Positions 8,325 through 16,397 are shown, counted from the first letter of the stretch. The stretch: 64,000 bases of DNA from JALYZC01 sp963725645 (GCA_963725645.1 CAVRZD010000002.1:1-64000), one strand, 5' to 3'. Program-made: numbers and translations. The notes: a model not told the origin generated them from the letters alone.

Positions 8325-8330
8325 TACCCT
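8325..8330 (+). promoter_or_regulatory. Candidate -10 box (TACCCT) for a leaderless transcript
   Basis: TACCCT ends 7 bases before the GTG at 8338. TTGACG at 8311-8316 is too close to be its -35 element. No ribosome site precedes the GTG, in keeping with leaderless initiation. Confidence 0.5.
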
Positions 8331-8337
8331 TTGTTCG

Positions 8338-9783
8338 GTGCGACGGGCTCAGGGAATTGCTCTGCTTGCATGCGCGGCGACGCTTGCGATCGCCGCGCCC
8401 GCTGGTGCCGTGACGATTACCGAGTTCCCGACCGACGGCGGGCAGCTGCCGCGCTACATCCACGTCGGGCCAGACGAGCACCTCTGGTACGCCGAGGTCG
8501 CGGCGTCCACCGCGGCGATCGGCCGCATCGGCACGGCTGGCGAGCGGTTCGCGCCCATCGCCCAGACCGTCAGGCCGGTCGACCTGGTCACGATGCCGGA
8601 CGGAACCGTCGTCTGGACCAGGGACGACGGCGGCCTCGGACGTCGCCTCCCGAACGGGACGGTGCAGACGACCGGCGCTACGGGAGGCAGCGCGTACGCG
8701 ATCGCGCTGACCGCGTCGGGCGATCTGCGGTGGGGGTTCAAGAGGATCGGTTCCCCCGCGCCCGACACCGGCGCCGTCTGCCGCCTCACGAGCGACTTTC
8801 AGACGTTCTCCATCGCCTGCGCGCAGGATCCGGCCGGTCCGCTCGTCAGCACGCGCGTCACCGGCCTCGCTCTCGGCGTCGACGGTCGCATGTGGTCGGC
8901 CGCCTACGAGGGGAACGACGTCGGCCGGATGACCCCCGGCGCCGACGCCTTTGATCTGAAGGTCGAGCCTCCGGTCGGGTCGGGACCCTCGCGCCTGGCG
9001 CTGGGCCCGGACGGAAACCTGTGGGTGACGATGTACGACGCGAGCGCGATCGACCGCATCGCGCCGAACGGTGCGCGCACGCGCTTCCCGCTCGCTCCAG
9101 GACTGGGCCCCAACGACATCGTCGAGGGGCCGGACGGGGCCCTGTGGTTCACCGAGCTGAAGGGCGATGCGATCGGGCGGATGACGCCCAGTGGTCAGGT
9201 GCGGGAGTTCAAGCTGGCGCCGGGGTCGAAGCCGCTCGGGATCACGAGCGGGCCCGACGGCGCGTTGTGGTTCACCGACAGCGGCACCGCGAAGATCGGC
9301 CGTCTGCAACTGGATCCCAGCCAGGGTGGCGGCGGTGGTGGCGGCGTCGTCGACCGGCTCGCACCGCGGTTCCTGATCGGCGCGGCGTTCAAACCCAAGC
9401 GCTTCCGGGTGGCGAGCGGGGCGACCCCTACTAGCGCGAAGGCTCGCAAGACCACACCGAAGGGGAGCTCGCTTTCGTACTCGCTGTCGGAGCCGGCGGC
9501 GGTGACGATCGTGATCGCCCAGCCGCGGTCTGGCCGCACGGTGGGAAGGACCTGCCGCGCGCCGTCACGCTCGAACCGCCGCAAGCGCCGCTGCACGCGC
9601 TACGTGACGGTCGGGACACTGAAGCGCCGGAGCCTGCAGGGGCTCAACAAGATCGCGTTCACCGGGCGCATCGGGCGCCGCGCGCTGGCGCCGGGCTCCT
9701 ATCGGGCGACGGCGACGGCCAAGGACGCGGCCGGCAACGTCTCCAAGAACAGCACCGCGTCGTTCACGATCGCCTCACGCTAG
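8338..9783 (+). CDS. Secreted virginiamycin B lyase-like beta-propeller protein
   Basis: 481 residues. The GTG start gives an immediate signal peptide (VRRAQGIALLACAATLAIAAPAGA, cleavage after AGA). About 25-330 hold repeated blades with the Vgb/streptogramin-lyase pattern, e.g. LGPDGNLWVTMYDASAIDRI, GPDGALWFTELKGDAIGRM and GPDGALWFTDSGTAKIGRL. A glycine run (GGGGGGG) links to a C-terminal Arg/Lys-rich beta-sandwich-like domain ending in a typical AAGNVSKNSTASFTI repeat, probably an adhesive or cell-wall domain. Vgb enzymes linearise streptogramins, but most propellers of this type have no proven activity. Sole gene between repeat copies 3 and 4. Confidence 0.85.
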   Translation: MRRAQGIALLACAATLAIAAPAGAVTITEFPTDGGQLPRYIHVGPDEHLWYAEVAASTAAIGRIGTAGERFAPIAQTVRPVDLVTMPDGTVVWTRDDGGLGRRLPNGTVQTTGATGGSAYAIALTASGDLRWGFKRIGSPAPDTGAVCRLTSDFQTFSIACAQDPAGPLVSTRVTGLALGVDGRMWSAAYEGNDVGRMTPGADAFDLKVEPPVGSGPSRLALGPDGNLWVTMYDASAIDRIAPNGARTRFPLAPGLGPNDIVEGPDGALWFTELKGDAIGRMTPSGQVREFKLAPGSKPLGITSGPDGALWFTDSGTAKIGRLQLDPSQGGGGGGGVVDRLAPRFLIGAAFKPKRFRVASGATPTSAKARKTTPKGSSLSYSLSEPAAVTIVIAQPRSGRTVGRTCRAPSRSNRRKRRCTRYVTVGTLKRRSLQGLNKIAFTGRIGRRALAPGSYRATATAKDAAGNVSKNSTASFTIASR

Positions 9784-9817
9784 CTCGCCCCCGAGTTACT
9801 CTCGCCGCGTGCCTGCC

Positions 9818-10290
9818 AAGGCGGGAGCGTGCGGTCGGCCCACGGTGGGAAAAGGCGATGAAACTGCGGCCGTCGCCCGAATCCCCATGGAAAGAATGGG
9901 ATCTGTGGGTATCTGCGCCCGGCAGGCCTGTTGCCGGACTCCCTTGTTTGCGGGGTTTTCGGCGGGGTTAGAGGGTTTCGAGCGAACGTCTGAAAATCGT
10001 GGTGTCCCCGGTTCGAGTCCGGGTCTCGCCATCGATCAAAGCCCGATGAACAGGCGATTTACCGCTATCGGGTGCAAACAATCGGACCGCGAATCCACGC
10101 CGGATTAAGGCGACGAGCTGGCGACCGTCGCCTATTCGAGGGATCACGCGATCGCCCCGAGCTCGTGTCCAGCGGGCATCGCGCCGCAGGTTCGAGACCA
10201 GGCGACCACGGAAACCACTCGTGGTGTCATGCGTGCGATCGGCCCATCGTCGAGAGGCGGGCGCTACCGCCTTGACACGGAAGCGGTAGC
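9818..10290 (+). repeat. Dispersed repeat with tRNA-Phe 3' half, copy 4
   Basis: Hairpin GGCGATGA (9854-9861) / CCGTCGCC (9870-9877): one G-U pair and one lost pair against the consensus. Box GGAAAGAATGGGATCTG; stem CCGGCA / TGCCGG; the tRNA-Phe 3' half ends at 10031. The downstream part carries a CCCGAT/ATCGGG hairpin, the palindrome GGCGACCGTCGCC (10120-10132), and a tail shared with copy 1 (CCACGGAAACCACTCGTGG, then GCGATCGGCCCATCGTCGAG) ending in a GGCGG/CCGCC hairpin at about 10256-10271. Between 10291 and 10664 there is no gene; TATGCT at 10487-10492 could be a -10 box. Confidence 0.85.
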
Positions 10291-10664
10291 GACGTCGTCT
10301 CCTCGCCGGTTCCTACGTCTGCCGGCCGGATCAGCGCCCTGCTTCTGGCGAGGACTAGAACTGCGGCATCGCGCGGAGGCCAAGTCGTGCTTCGTTGTTG
10401 GCACGGGACTACGTGCTGGATTGCGTTCCGTGAACTACTCCGCGTTCTCTCGGCGGATTAGAGCCGCTCGCGGTCGCCAAACGCCTATGCTGGTGCTTAT
10501 CGAGGCGTCACCCTGCGGGCCACCGAGTCTTTCTCCGCCGCGCTCGACGCCCCGGCGCGGAGCCCAGGCGTCCTGCAGGACCAACGGCAGTGGCTTGATG
10601 CAGGACGGTACGGGTGCGCGCTAGGCAGAGACAAGCACCGACCGGTGCGAGACGGGGGACTCCG

Positions 10665-11906
10665 GTGAACTACGGATGGCGCGCACGGCGGACCGGCGCC
10701 TTGGTGCTGGTGTGGGCCTTGTTGGGGGGAGCGGCATGCGGTTCGAGCGCGGCCAGCGCTGCTTCGTCGTCGGGTAGGCATGCCGTGGGTGGTCCTCTTC
10801 CCGCGCGGACACTGGCCAAGGTGCGGCAGATCGTCCGTCGGTTCCGGGACACGAACCACACCCCAGGGGCCATGATCGGCATCTGGAGCCCAAGGGGGAC
10901 GTTCGTCAGCGCGACCGGCGTCGCCGATCTCGCCACCGGGAAGCCGCTGAACACCGACATGCAGTTCAAGATCGCCAGCCAGACCAAGACGTTCACCGCC
11001 AACCTCATTCTTCAGCTGGTCGGTGAGGGCAAGGTCTCCCTCCGTGACCACATCTCCAGGTGGATCGCGGGTGTGCCCAACGGCAATCGGATCACTATCC
11101 GACAGCTCCTCAACCACACCAGCGGGCTCGGGGACGGCTTCTCCCTCGTCCTGGCGCACTTGGCCACCGGCTGTACCGTCCATTACTTGCTCACGACCGA
11201 GGCGACGGCACCATTGGTCGCGGCGCCCGGCACGAAGTGGTCCTACAGCAACTACGGCTACAACCTGCTCGGACGGGTGGTGGAGCTGGTTACCGACCAG
11301 AATCTGAGCACGGCAATTCGGCGGCGGATCGCCGTGCCGCTCGGCCTCCGCCGAACCCTCCTTCCAACCTCGGGCAACGGCCTGCGCCGGCCGTTTACCC
11401 ACGGCTACGGGACCGGCGAGGTCGGCCCGACCCAGGCGCCCACTGCCTCGGATGACGCCACCGCGCTGCCGGGATCGTGTCTGTGGGCCCACGGCGGCAT
11501 GGTCTCCACGCTCTCCGACATGCGCGTCTGGTCCCGGGCCCTTGCGACCGGTGCGCTCCTCAAGCCAGCGGTGTGGCGAGAGGCGAAAAGGAACGCGGTC
11601 CCGTTCGAGTTTGCGCAGAACTACAACGGACCCGGGCGCTGGAAGTACGGGTTGGGGTTCGTCGAGTCCGGCGGGTTCATCGGCGGAACCGGGAGTATCT
11701 CCGGCTACGAGTCGGTCGCCATGTACTCGCCCGCTCGCCGAACGGCGATCGAGGTGGTATCCACGAAGCAGCCCAATGCGATCACGCCTCCGCCCATGTT
11801 CCAGGCGCTCGCGATGGCGGTCTTCGGCCCCCACATCGGCTTCGGGCTCACCCCCGCTCAAGCCCTCAAGCCCAACAGCTTCGGCGCGGGGCCGGCCCCG
11901 GAGTGA
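10665..11906 (+). CDS. Exported serine hydrolase (class C beta-lactamase / DD-peptidase family)
   Basis: 413 residues from GTG 10665, preceded by GGGGGAC. An N-terminal hydrophobic segment ends in GGAACGSS, a possible but non-ideal lipobox. Active-site motifs of the family: SxxK as SQTK (in KIASQTKTFTA), YxN as YSN (in WSYSNYGYN), and a late GGTGSISGY segment in the HTG/KTG position. LNHTSGLGDG is the usual loop after the SxxK helix. Members act as DD-carboxypeptidases, esterases or beta-lactamases; this one cannot be placed. The stop is at 11906, before repeat copy 5; it is alone between repeats. Confidence 0.88.
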   Translation: MNYGWRARRTGALVLVWALLGGAACGSSAASAASSSGRHAVGGPLPARTLAKVRQIVRRFRDTNHTPGAMIGIWSPRGTFVSATGVADLATGKPLNTDMQFKIASQTKTFTANLILQLVGEGKVSLRDHISRWIAGVPNGNRITIRQLLNHTSGLGDGFSLVLAHLATGCTVHYLLTTEATAPLVAAPGTKWSYSNYGYNLLGRVVELVTDQNLSTAIRRRIAVPLGLRRTLLPTSGNGLRRPFTHGYGTGEVGPTQAPTASDDATALPGSCLWAHGGMVSTLSDMRVWSRALATGALLKPAVWREAKRNAVPFEFAQNYNGPGRWKYGLGFVESGGFIGGTGSISGYESVAMYSPARRTAIEVVSTKQPNAITPPPMFQALAMAVFGPHIGFGLTPAQALKPNSFGAGPAPE

Positions 11907-12119
11907 GTCGAGAAACCGTAGCGTCGCGCCCCGCTCAGCACTCCTGAGTCGATCATCGAGCTAAGGACTATCCGGTTCACCCAGCCATACGTCGACCTGG
12001 GCGAGAGCCGCTTTGCTAGTAACGGAGTCATCCCCGCCGCTATCGGGAACGAACCCGCAAAGGCGGAAAGCAGGAGCCCGGGCTGCTGCGCCAATCGCTC
12101 AGCCGTTCCCGCTGCCGGC

Positions 12120-12565
12120 GAGGCCCGAGAGCGCGAACGCCCAAAGGCGAGCTCCCACATTTACTCGCCAAGGCGGTAGCGGCGGCCGGGTGTGAGGTTG
12201 GAAAAGGCGATGAAACCGCGGTCATCGCCCGAATCGCCATGGAAAGACTGGAATCTGCGGGTATCGGTGGCCGCGACGCCGGTTGCCGGACCCGCCTGTT
12301 CGCGGGGGTTTTCGCCCGGTTCGAACGTTTCGAGCGAACGTCTGAAAATCGTGGTGTCCCCGGTTCGAGTCCGGGTCTCGCCATCGGACGAAAGCCCGAT
12401 GACTACGCGATTCACTGCTATTCGGCTGTAGTCGTCGGGCGGCGAATCCAGGCCCGATATGGGCGATGAACCGGCGACGGTCGCCTTTTCGCTCGAACCC
12501 TTCGGTGGCCGGAACCCGTGGCCATGAGACCACGGAAACCACTCGTGGTGTCGCGTGTTCGACCG
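12120..12565 (+). repeat. Dispersed repeat with tRNA-Phe 3' half, copy 5 (long form)
   Basis: The lead module has a local hairpin GGCGAG / CTCGCC. Main hairpin GGCGATGA (12206-12213) / TCATCGCC (12222-12229). Stem CCGCGA / TCGCGG where copy 2 has GGCCCGCAA / TTGCGGGCC. The tRNA-Phe 3' half ends at 12383. Then the same 13-pair hairpin as copy 1 (GCCCGATGACTAC / GTAGTCGTCGGGC) and the palindrome GGCGACGGTCGCC with TTTT (12473-12489). The stretch 11907-12119 before it has no gene. Confidence 0.85.
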
Positions 12566-12569
12566 GCAC

Positions 12570-12598
12570 TTGTGCTGTACGGAATCTGTGTGTACACT
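12570..12598 (+). promoter_or_regulatory. Promoter of the toxin-antitoxin pair with overlapping palindrome
   Basis: TTGTGC (12570-12575), 17-base spacer, TACACT (12593-12598), then 6 bases to the ATG, giving a leaderless mRNA. The perfect palindrome GTGTACAC (12590-12597) overlaps the -10 box, and a further TGTAC lies 15 bases upstream (12576-12580); both could be sites for antitoxin autorepression. Confidence 0.65.
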
Positions 12599-12604
12599 CG
12601 ACCT

Positions 12605-12877
12605 ATGGCCACGACCAAACAGCGCTGGGATTTCCGCGTCGAGCCCGACACCGACCGCCTCGTCCGCGAGGCGGCCGAGACGTCGCAGCGAACACTGACG
12701 GACTTCGTCGTCGACGCCGCGGTCCTCGAGGCGGAGCGACTGCTCGCCGACCGCACGCAGTTCGTCCTTGACTCCGAGCAATGGGGGCAGTTCGCCGCCG
12801 CGCTCGACCGCCCACCGCGCGACAACCCGGGGATCAAGAAGCTATTCGCCAAGCCGAGCGTCTTCAGCGCCGAGTAG
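12605..12877 (+). CDS. DUF1778-family (TacA-like) antitoxin
   Basis: 90 residues. N-terminal ribbon-helix-helix region (KQRWDFRVEPDTDRLVREAAETSQRTLTDFVVDAAV, about 5-40) for DNA binding, then a C-terminal stretch (LDSEQWGQFAAALDRPPRDNPGIKKLF) that in this family wraps the GNAT toxin. Start ATG 12605 follows the promoter by 6 bases with no ribosome site. The toxin begins 3 bases after the stop. Together they form a type II toxin-antitoxin module; the antitoxin probably represses its own operon. Confidence 0.92.
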   Translation: MATTKQRWDFRVEPDTDRLVREAAETSQRTLTDFVVDAAVLEAERLLADRTQFVLDSEQWGQFAAALDRPPRDNPGIKKLFAKPSVFSAE

Positions 12878-12880
12878 CGC

Positions 12881-13396
12881 GTGGCCTACCGGCAGCCCGA
12901 GCCGCTCGCCAAGGGCCACCGTCTTGACGAGTTTCGCTGCGGCGAGCCGGCACTCGATGAGTGGCTGCGCCGGCACGCGCGCACCGCACAGGCCTCCGAC
13001 GCCGCCCGGGTGTTCGTCACCACGGTCCCCGGCACGTCGACCGTCGTCGGCTACTACGCCCTCGCAGCCGCCCAAGTCGCGCCCGCGGATGCAACAGCCC
13101 GGGCGGTAAGGGGCCAGCCCGAGGCGCGCGCGGTACCGGCGGTCCTGCTCGCTCGGCTCGCCGTCGACGAGCGCCACCAGCGCGCCGGCATCGGACGATC
13201 GCTTCTTCAAGACGCGCTACTCAGATCCGCGCAGGCCGCCGACTCAATCGGCGCGCGTGTCCTACTCGTCCACGCCAAGCACGACGCCGCCAAATCCTGG
13301 TACCTGCAATACGGCTTCGAGGAATCACCAACCGACCCGCTCCACCTGCAACTGCTCATGAAAGACATTCGCAGGTTCCTCAACCGGTTCACATAG
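12881..13396 (+). CDS. GNAT-family toxin (TacT/AtaT-like acetyltransferase)
   Basis: 171 residues, GTG start three bases after the antitoxin stop. Acetyltransferase fold: the N-terminal FRCGEPALDEWLRRHA block is typical of TA-associated GNATs; the acetyl-CoA loop is QRAGIGRSLL (about 105-114); the catalytic Tyr lies in WYLQYGFEE (about 145). Family members acetylate the amino group of charged tRNAs and stop translation until counteracted by the DUF1778 partner. The whole module is one unit between repeat copies 5 and 6. Confidence 0.92.
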   Translation: MAYRQPEPLAKGHRLDEFRCGEPALDEWLRRHARTAQASDAARVFVTTVPGTSTVVGYYALAAAQVAPADATARAVRGQPEARAVPAVLLARLAVDERHQRAGIGRSLLQDALLRSAQAADSIGARVLLVHAKHDAAKSWYLQYGFEESPTDPLHLQLLMKDIRRFLNRFT

Positions 13397-13501
13397 ACGT
13401 CGAGGCGTCCCGCTCACCGTGACGCGCCGATGCGAGCCAGTCGCGCGCGATGGCAACAGTGCCACCGCGTCGCGTTGGATCGCCGCGCCGGCGGCGCCAG
13501 T

Positions 13502-13765
13502 GGAAAAGGCGATGAGACCCGGGGCATCGCCCGAATCGCCATGGAAAGAATGGAATCCGCGGGTATCCGCGCCCGGCAGACCTGTTGCCGGACTCCGCTG
13601 TCTTGCGGGGTGCTCGCCGGGTTCGAGGTTTTCGAGCTAACGTCTGAAAATCGTGGTGTCCCCGGTTCGAGTCCGGGTCTCGCCGTCCAGACTCGTCGGG
13701 CTCGAACCGGTTACCTCGCTCGCCGTCCGGGCTCGCCTCGGGTTCGAAATCCGGGTCTCGCCATC
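13502..13765 (+). repeat. Dispersed repeat with tRNA-Phe 3' half, copy 6, with a partial 3' duplication
   Basis: Hairpin GGCGATGA (13508-13515) / GCATCGCC (13524-13531), seven pairs. Box GGAAAGAATGGAATCCGCGG, stem CCGGCA / TGCCGG, and tRNA-Phe 3' half ending CTCGCC at 13684. About 60 bases later a second, degenerate T-arm and acceptor strand (GGTTCGAAATCCGGGTCTCG, ending CCATC at 13765) repeats the 3' end. The preceding stretch from 13397 has no gene. Confidence 0.8.
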
Positions 13766-13864
13766 AGTGAAGGCCGCGCGCCGGCCGGGACCGCGACGCT
13801 GCCAAAGATCCCAGATGCCCGCACGATTGGCCATTACGAACGCACGGAGCTACAGTCGGTCGTC

Positions 13865-14302
13865 GTGCCAGTGGGTCTCAGCGAGGCGGACATCGAGTAC
13901 ATCCGCGCCGGATACCGGATGCTCGCAGAGGGAGACCCGGCGTTTCTGGACCGCTATGAGCCCGACGCGACGCTCGTCTTTCCGGCGACGTTGCCCAAGG
14001 GCGGAACCTACGGGAATCCCTGGGACGCGCTCGAGTTCTGGACGAGCACGAGCGAGCTGTTCGAGGAGCCGCACCCGGAGCCCGAGGAGTTCATCCGCCA
14101 GGATGATCGGCTGGTGGTGCTGGGGTGTTTCCGTGGACGCTCGCGGGCGACGGGGGAGCGGGTTGCCGTTCGCTTCGCTCACGTATTCGGGCTCAGCGAC
14201 GCCGTGGGGCCGGTGAGCGAACAGAAGGCCACGTCCGTCGAGGTGTTCATGGACACCGCGGCCTTGCTCGCCGCTCTCGTCGAAGAGCCTCGGCCGAGCT
14301 GA
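13865..14302 (+). CDS. SnoaL-like / NTF2-fold protein
   Basis: 145 residues. The cone-shaped NTF2 fold is suggested by AEGDPAFLDRYEPDATLVFPATLP near the N-terminus and by the paired strands RLVVLGCFRGRSRATGERVAVRFAHVFGL. Members are small cyclases, isomerases or binding domains; the ligand is unknown. GTG 13865 is chosen because TACAGT (13851-13856) lies 8 bases upstream, as for other leaderless starts here; longer readings run back into the repeat. The next gene starts one base after its stop, so they form an operon. Confidence 0.75.
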   Translation: MPVGLSEADIEYIRAGYRMLAEGDPAFLDRYEPDATLVFPATLPKGGTYGNPWDALEFWTSTSELFEEPHPEPEEFIRQDDRLVVLGCFRGRSRATGERVAVRFAHVFGLSDAVGPVSEQKATSVEVFMDTAALLAALVEEPRPS

Positions 14303-14303
14303 C

Positions 14304-15632
14304 GTGATCGAACCCCGGATCGCGTACGTCAAGAGCCGCGGGGTCAACGTCGCCTACGCCGTGATCGGCGAGGACTCTCAGCTCGATCTGGTCATCGTGC
14401 CGGGATTCGTCTCGCATCTGGAGGCCGCGCTCGACTTCCCACCGGTGCGGCAGGGAATCAGTCGCCTGAACCGGTTCGCCCGCGTGATCACCTTCGACAA
14501 GCCGGGCACCGGCCTGTCGGACCCGGTCGAGGGGGTCCCCACGCTGGAGGAGCGGATGGAGGACCTGGCGGCGGTGCTGGACGCGGCGGAAGTCGAGCGT
14601 GGGGCCCTCCTCGGAGTCAGCGAGGGCGCGCCGATGTGCGCGCTGTTCGCGGCCACCCACGTCGATCGCGTCACGGCGCTGGTGATGTACGGCTCCTACG
14701 CGAAGGGATCGTGGGCCCGGGACTATCCGTGGGCGCCGACCGCGCAGCAGGCGGCCGCAGCAGCCGAGGTGATGGAGGAGGCGTGGGGGCAGGGCGTTTG
14801 GCTCGACGCGCTCGCTCCGAGCTTCGCTGCCGATCCGGAGCTCGTGCGCCTATGGGCGCGCTTCGAGCGCCAGGCGGCGAGCCCGGCGATGGCAACGGCG
14901 ATCAGCCGCCTGGCGACCGAGATCGACATCCGCGACGTCCTGCCGGCGATCTCGGTCCCGACCCTGGTCGTCCACCGCCGCGGCGACATGAGCTGGCCGA
15001 TCGAGGGCGCGCGCTACATCGCCGAGCGGATCCCCGAGGCAAGGTTCGTCGAGCTCGAGGGCCACGACCACTTCCCGTTCGCCGGGGACGCCGACACACT
15101 GATCGACGAGGTGGAGGTGTTCCTGACCGGCGCGCGGCCGGTACCCGAGACCGATCGCCGTCTGCTCACCGTGCTGTTCACCGACATCGTCGGCTCGACG
15201 GAGCGCGCGGCCGAGCTCGGTGACGCGCGCTGGCGGACGCTGCTCGCGCGTCACGACGAGATCGCCCGCACCGAGATCGAGCGTCACGGCGGGCGCGTCG
15301 TCAAGACGATCGGGGACGGCTTCCTGGCGACGTTCGAGGGGCCCGCCCGCTCGATCGCCGCCGCCCGCGCGCTGTCGGCGGCGACCGCCCCTCTTGGGAT
15401 TCGCGTGCGCGCCGGCCTCCACACCGGGGAGTGCGAGCTGATCGGCGACGACATCGGCGGGATGTGCGTCCACCTCGCCGCGCGCGTCTGCGCGCTGGCC
15501 GCCCCAGGAGAGGTGCTCGTCTCGCGAACGGTCAAGGACCTCGTCGTCGGCTCAGGCATCGCCTTCGCCGAGCACGGCGCGCACGAGCTCAAGGGCGTCC
15601 CGGGCACGTGGGAGCTCTTCGCCATCGCATGA
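14304..15632 (+). CDS. Alpha/beta hydrolase fused to a class III adenylate/guanylate cyclase domain
   Basis: 442 residues. N-terminal alpha/beta hydrolase (1-about 270): LVIVPGF oxyanion region, nucleophile Ser in LLGVSEGAP (about 97-105), acid/His end in VVHRRGD and GHDHFPF. C-terminal cyclase (about 285-442): metal Asp in LFTDIVGST, second Asp in KTIGDGFLATF, transition-state region VHLAARV where His replaces the usual Asn. The pairing is common in actinobacteria: the hydrolase part is thought to sense a small molecule and tune cyclic nucleotide synthesis. GTG start one base after the SnoaL-like gene. Confidence 0.92.
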   Translation: MIEPRIAYVKSRGVNVAYAVIGEDSQLDLVIVPGFVSHLEAALDFPPVRQGISRLNRFARVITFDKPGTGLSDPVEGVPTLEERMEDLAAVLDAAEVERGALLGVSEGAPMCALFAATHVDRVTALVMYGSYAKGSWARDYPWAPTAQQAAAAAEVMEEAWGQGVWLDALAPSFAADPELVRLWARFERQAASPAMATAISRLATEIDIRDVLPAISVPTLVVHRRGDMSWPIEGARYIAERIPEARFVELEGHDHFPFAGDADTLIDEVEVFLTGARPVPETDRRLLTVLFTDIVGSTERAAELGDARWRTLLARHDEIARTEIERHGGRVVKTIGDGFLATFEGPARSIAAARALSAATAPLGIRVRAGLHTGECELIGDDIGGMCVHLAARVCALAAPGEVLVSRTVKDLVVGSGIAFAEHGAHELKGVPGTWELFAIA

Positions 15633-15669
15633 ACACGACCATGAACCCGGCTGCTACTTTCCGCTCGCG

Positions 15670-16155
15670 ATGGCGTGGGGCGACGGGTTCTACCGCAAGG
15701 CCACGGAAAGGATCGAGCAGCGCATCGGCGAGCCTGTCGAGGTGATCGGCTGGGCAAGCCGATCGGGTGCGATGGGCGCGGTGGTCGCGGGCACGGTACT
15801 GCGTGGCGCGGAGACGGCGATGGACAGCCCGATCGTTACCGGAGCCGCTGCGCCCCCCGGGCGCATGCGAACCGGGGATGCTGGCAAGGGCACGCGCCTG
15901 CCAATGAACTTCATGGTCGCGCTCACCCCGACCGCGTTTCGGGTGTTCAAGATCCGCAAGACCTGGACCGGCGTGAAGATCAAGAAGGAGCTCGGCGCGC
16001 TGCCACGGGAAGGCCTACGAATCGAGATTGACGACGGCGGCATCACCAAACGCTTCCGCCTCGACGGCGCCGACGGATCGGCACTCGGCTTCGAGATGAC
16101 ACGCGCGAAGTTCGCCACGAGCTTCGCCGAGGATCTGCGCGCTGCGCTCGCCTGA
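15670..16155 (+). CDS. Hypothetical protein (PH-like fold possible)
   Basis: 161 residues, not recognised with confidence. No signal peptide; a Gly/Ala-rich middle (about 35-75) is followed by strands such as NFMVALTPTAFRVFKI and LRIEIDDGGITKRFRLDGADG and a closing amphipathic helix, resembling small PH-domain-like actinobacterial proteins. TACTTT (15655-15660) lies 9 bases before the ATG, so transcription may start almost at the codon. It sits 37 bases after the cyclase gene and is the last gene before repeat copy 7. Confidence 0.7.
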   Translation: MAWGDGFYRKATERIEQRIGEPVEVIGWASRSGAMGAVVAGTVLRGAETAMDSPIVTGAAAPPGRMRTGDAGKGTRLPMNFMVALTPTAFRVFKIRKTWTGVKIKKELGALPREGLRIEIDDGGITKRFRLDGADGSALGFEMTRAKFATSFAEDLRAALA

Positions 16156-16199
16156 GCGCCTCGGCGCCTGAGCGGCGCGGTCCGCTTCGCCTGCGGCTC

Positions 16200-16397
16200 T
16201 GAACTCGGTGGATAAGGCGACGAGACCGCGGTCGTCGCCCGAATCCCCAGGGAAAGAATGTGAATCTGCGGGTATCCGCGCCGCGAGGCGGGTTTCCGGA
16301 GGCCGCCTGTTTGCGGGGCTTTCCACCGGGGTTAGAGGGTTTCGAGCGAACGTCTGAAAATCGTGGTGTCCCCGGTTCGAGTCCGGGTCTCGCCATC
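16200..16397 (+). repeat. Dispersed repeat with tRNA-Phe 3' half, copy 7 (covariant hairpin)
   Basis: Hairpin GGCGACGA (16216-16223) / TCGTCGCC (16232-16239): against the other copies both strands have changed so that a U-A pair becomes C-G, retaining all eight pairs. Box GGAAAGAATGTGAATCTGCGG; nested stem CCGCGA-GGCGG / CCGCC-TTGCGG; tRNA-Phe 3' half ending at 16395. No downstream hairpin part. The stretch 16398-16537 has only a -10 box (TATCGT, 16524-16529). Confidence 0.85.

Noticed and set aside
1524..16397. CRISPR array or integron attC array
   Set aside because: The repeats are hundreds of bases long and kilobases apart, not short regular direct repeats. I could not find the paired core sites (RYYYAAC and GTTRRRY) at attC positions, and there is no IntI gene.
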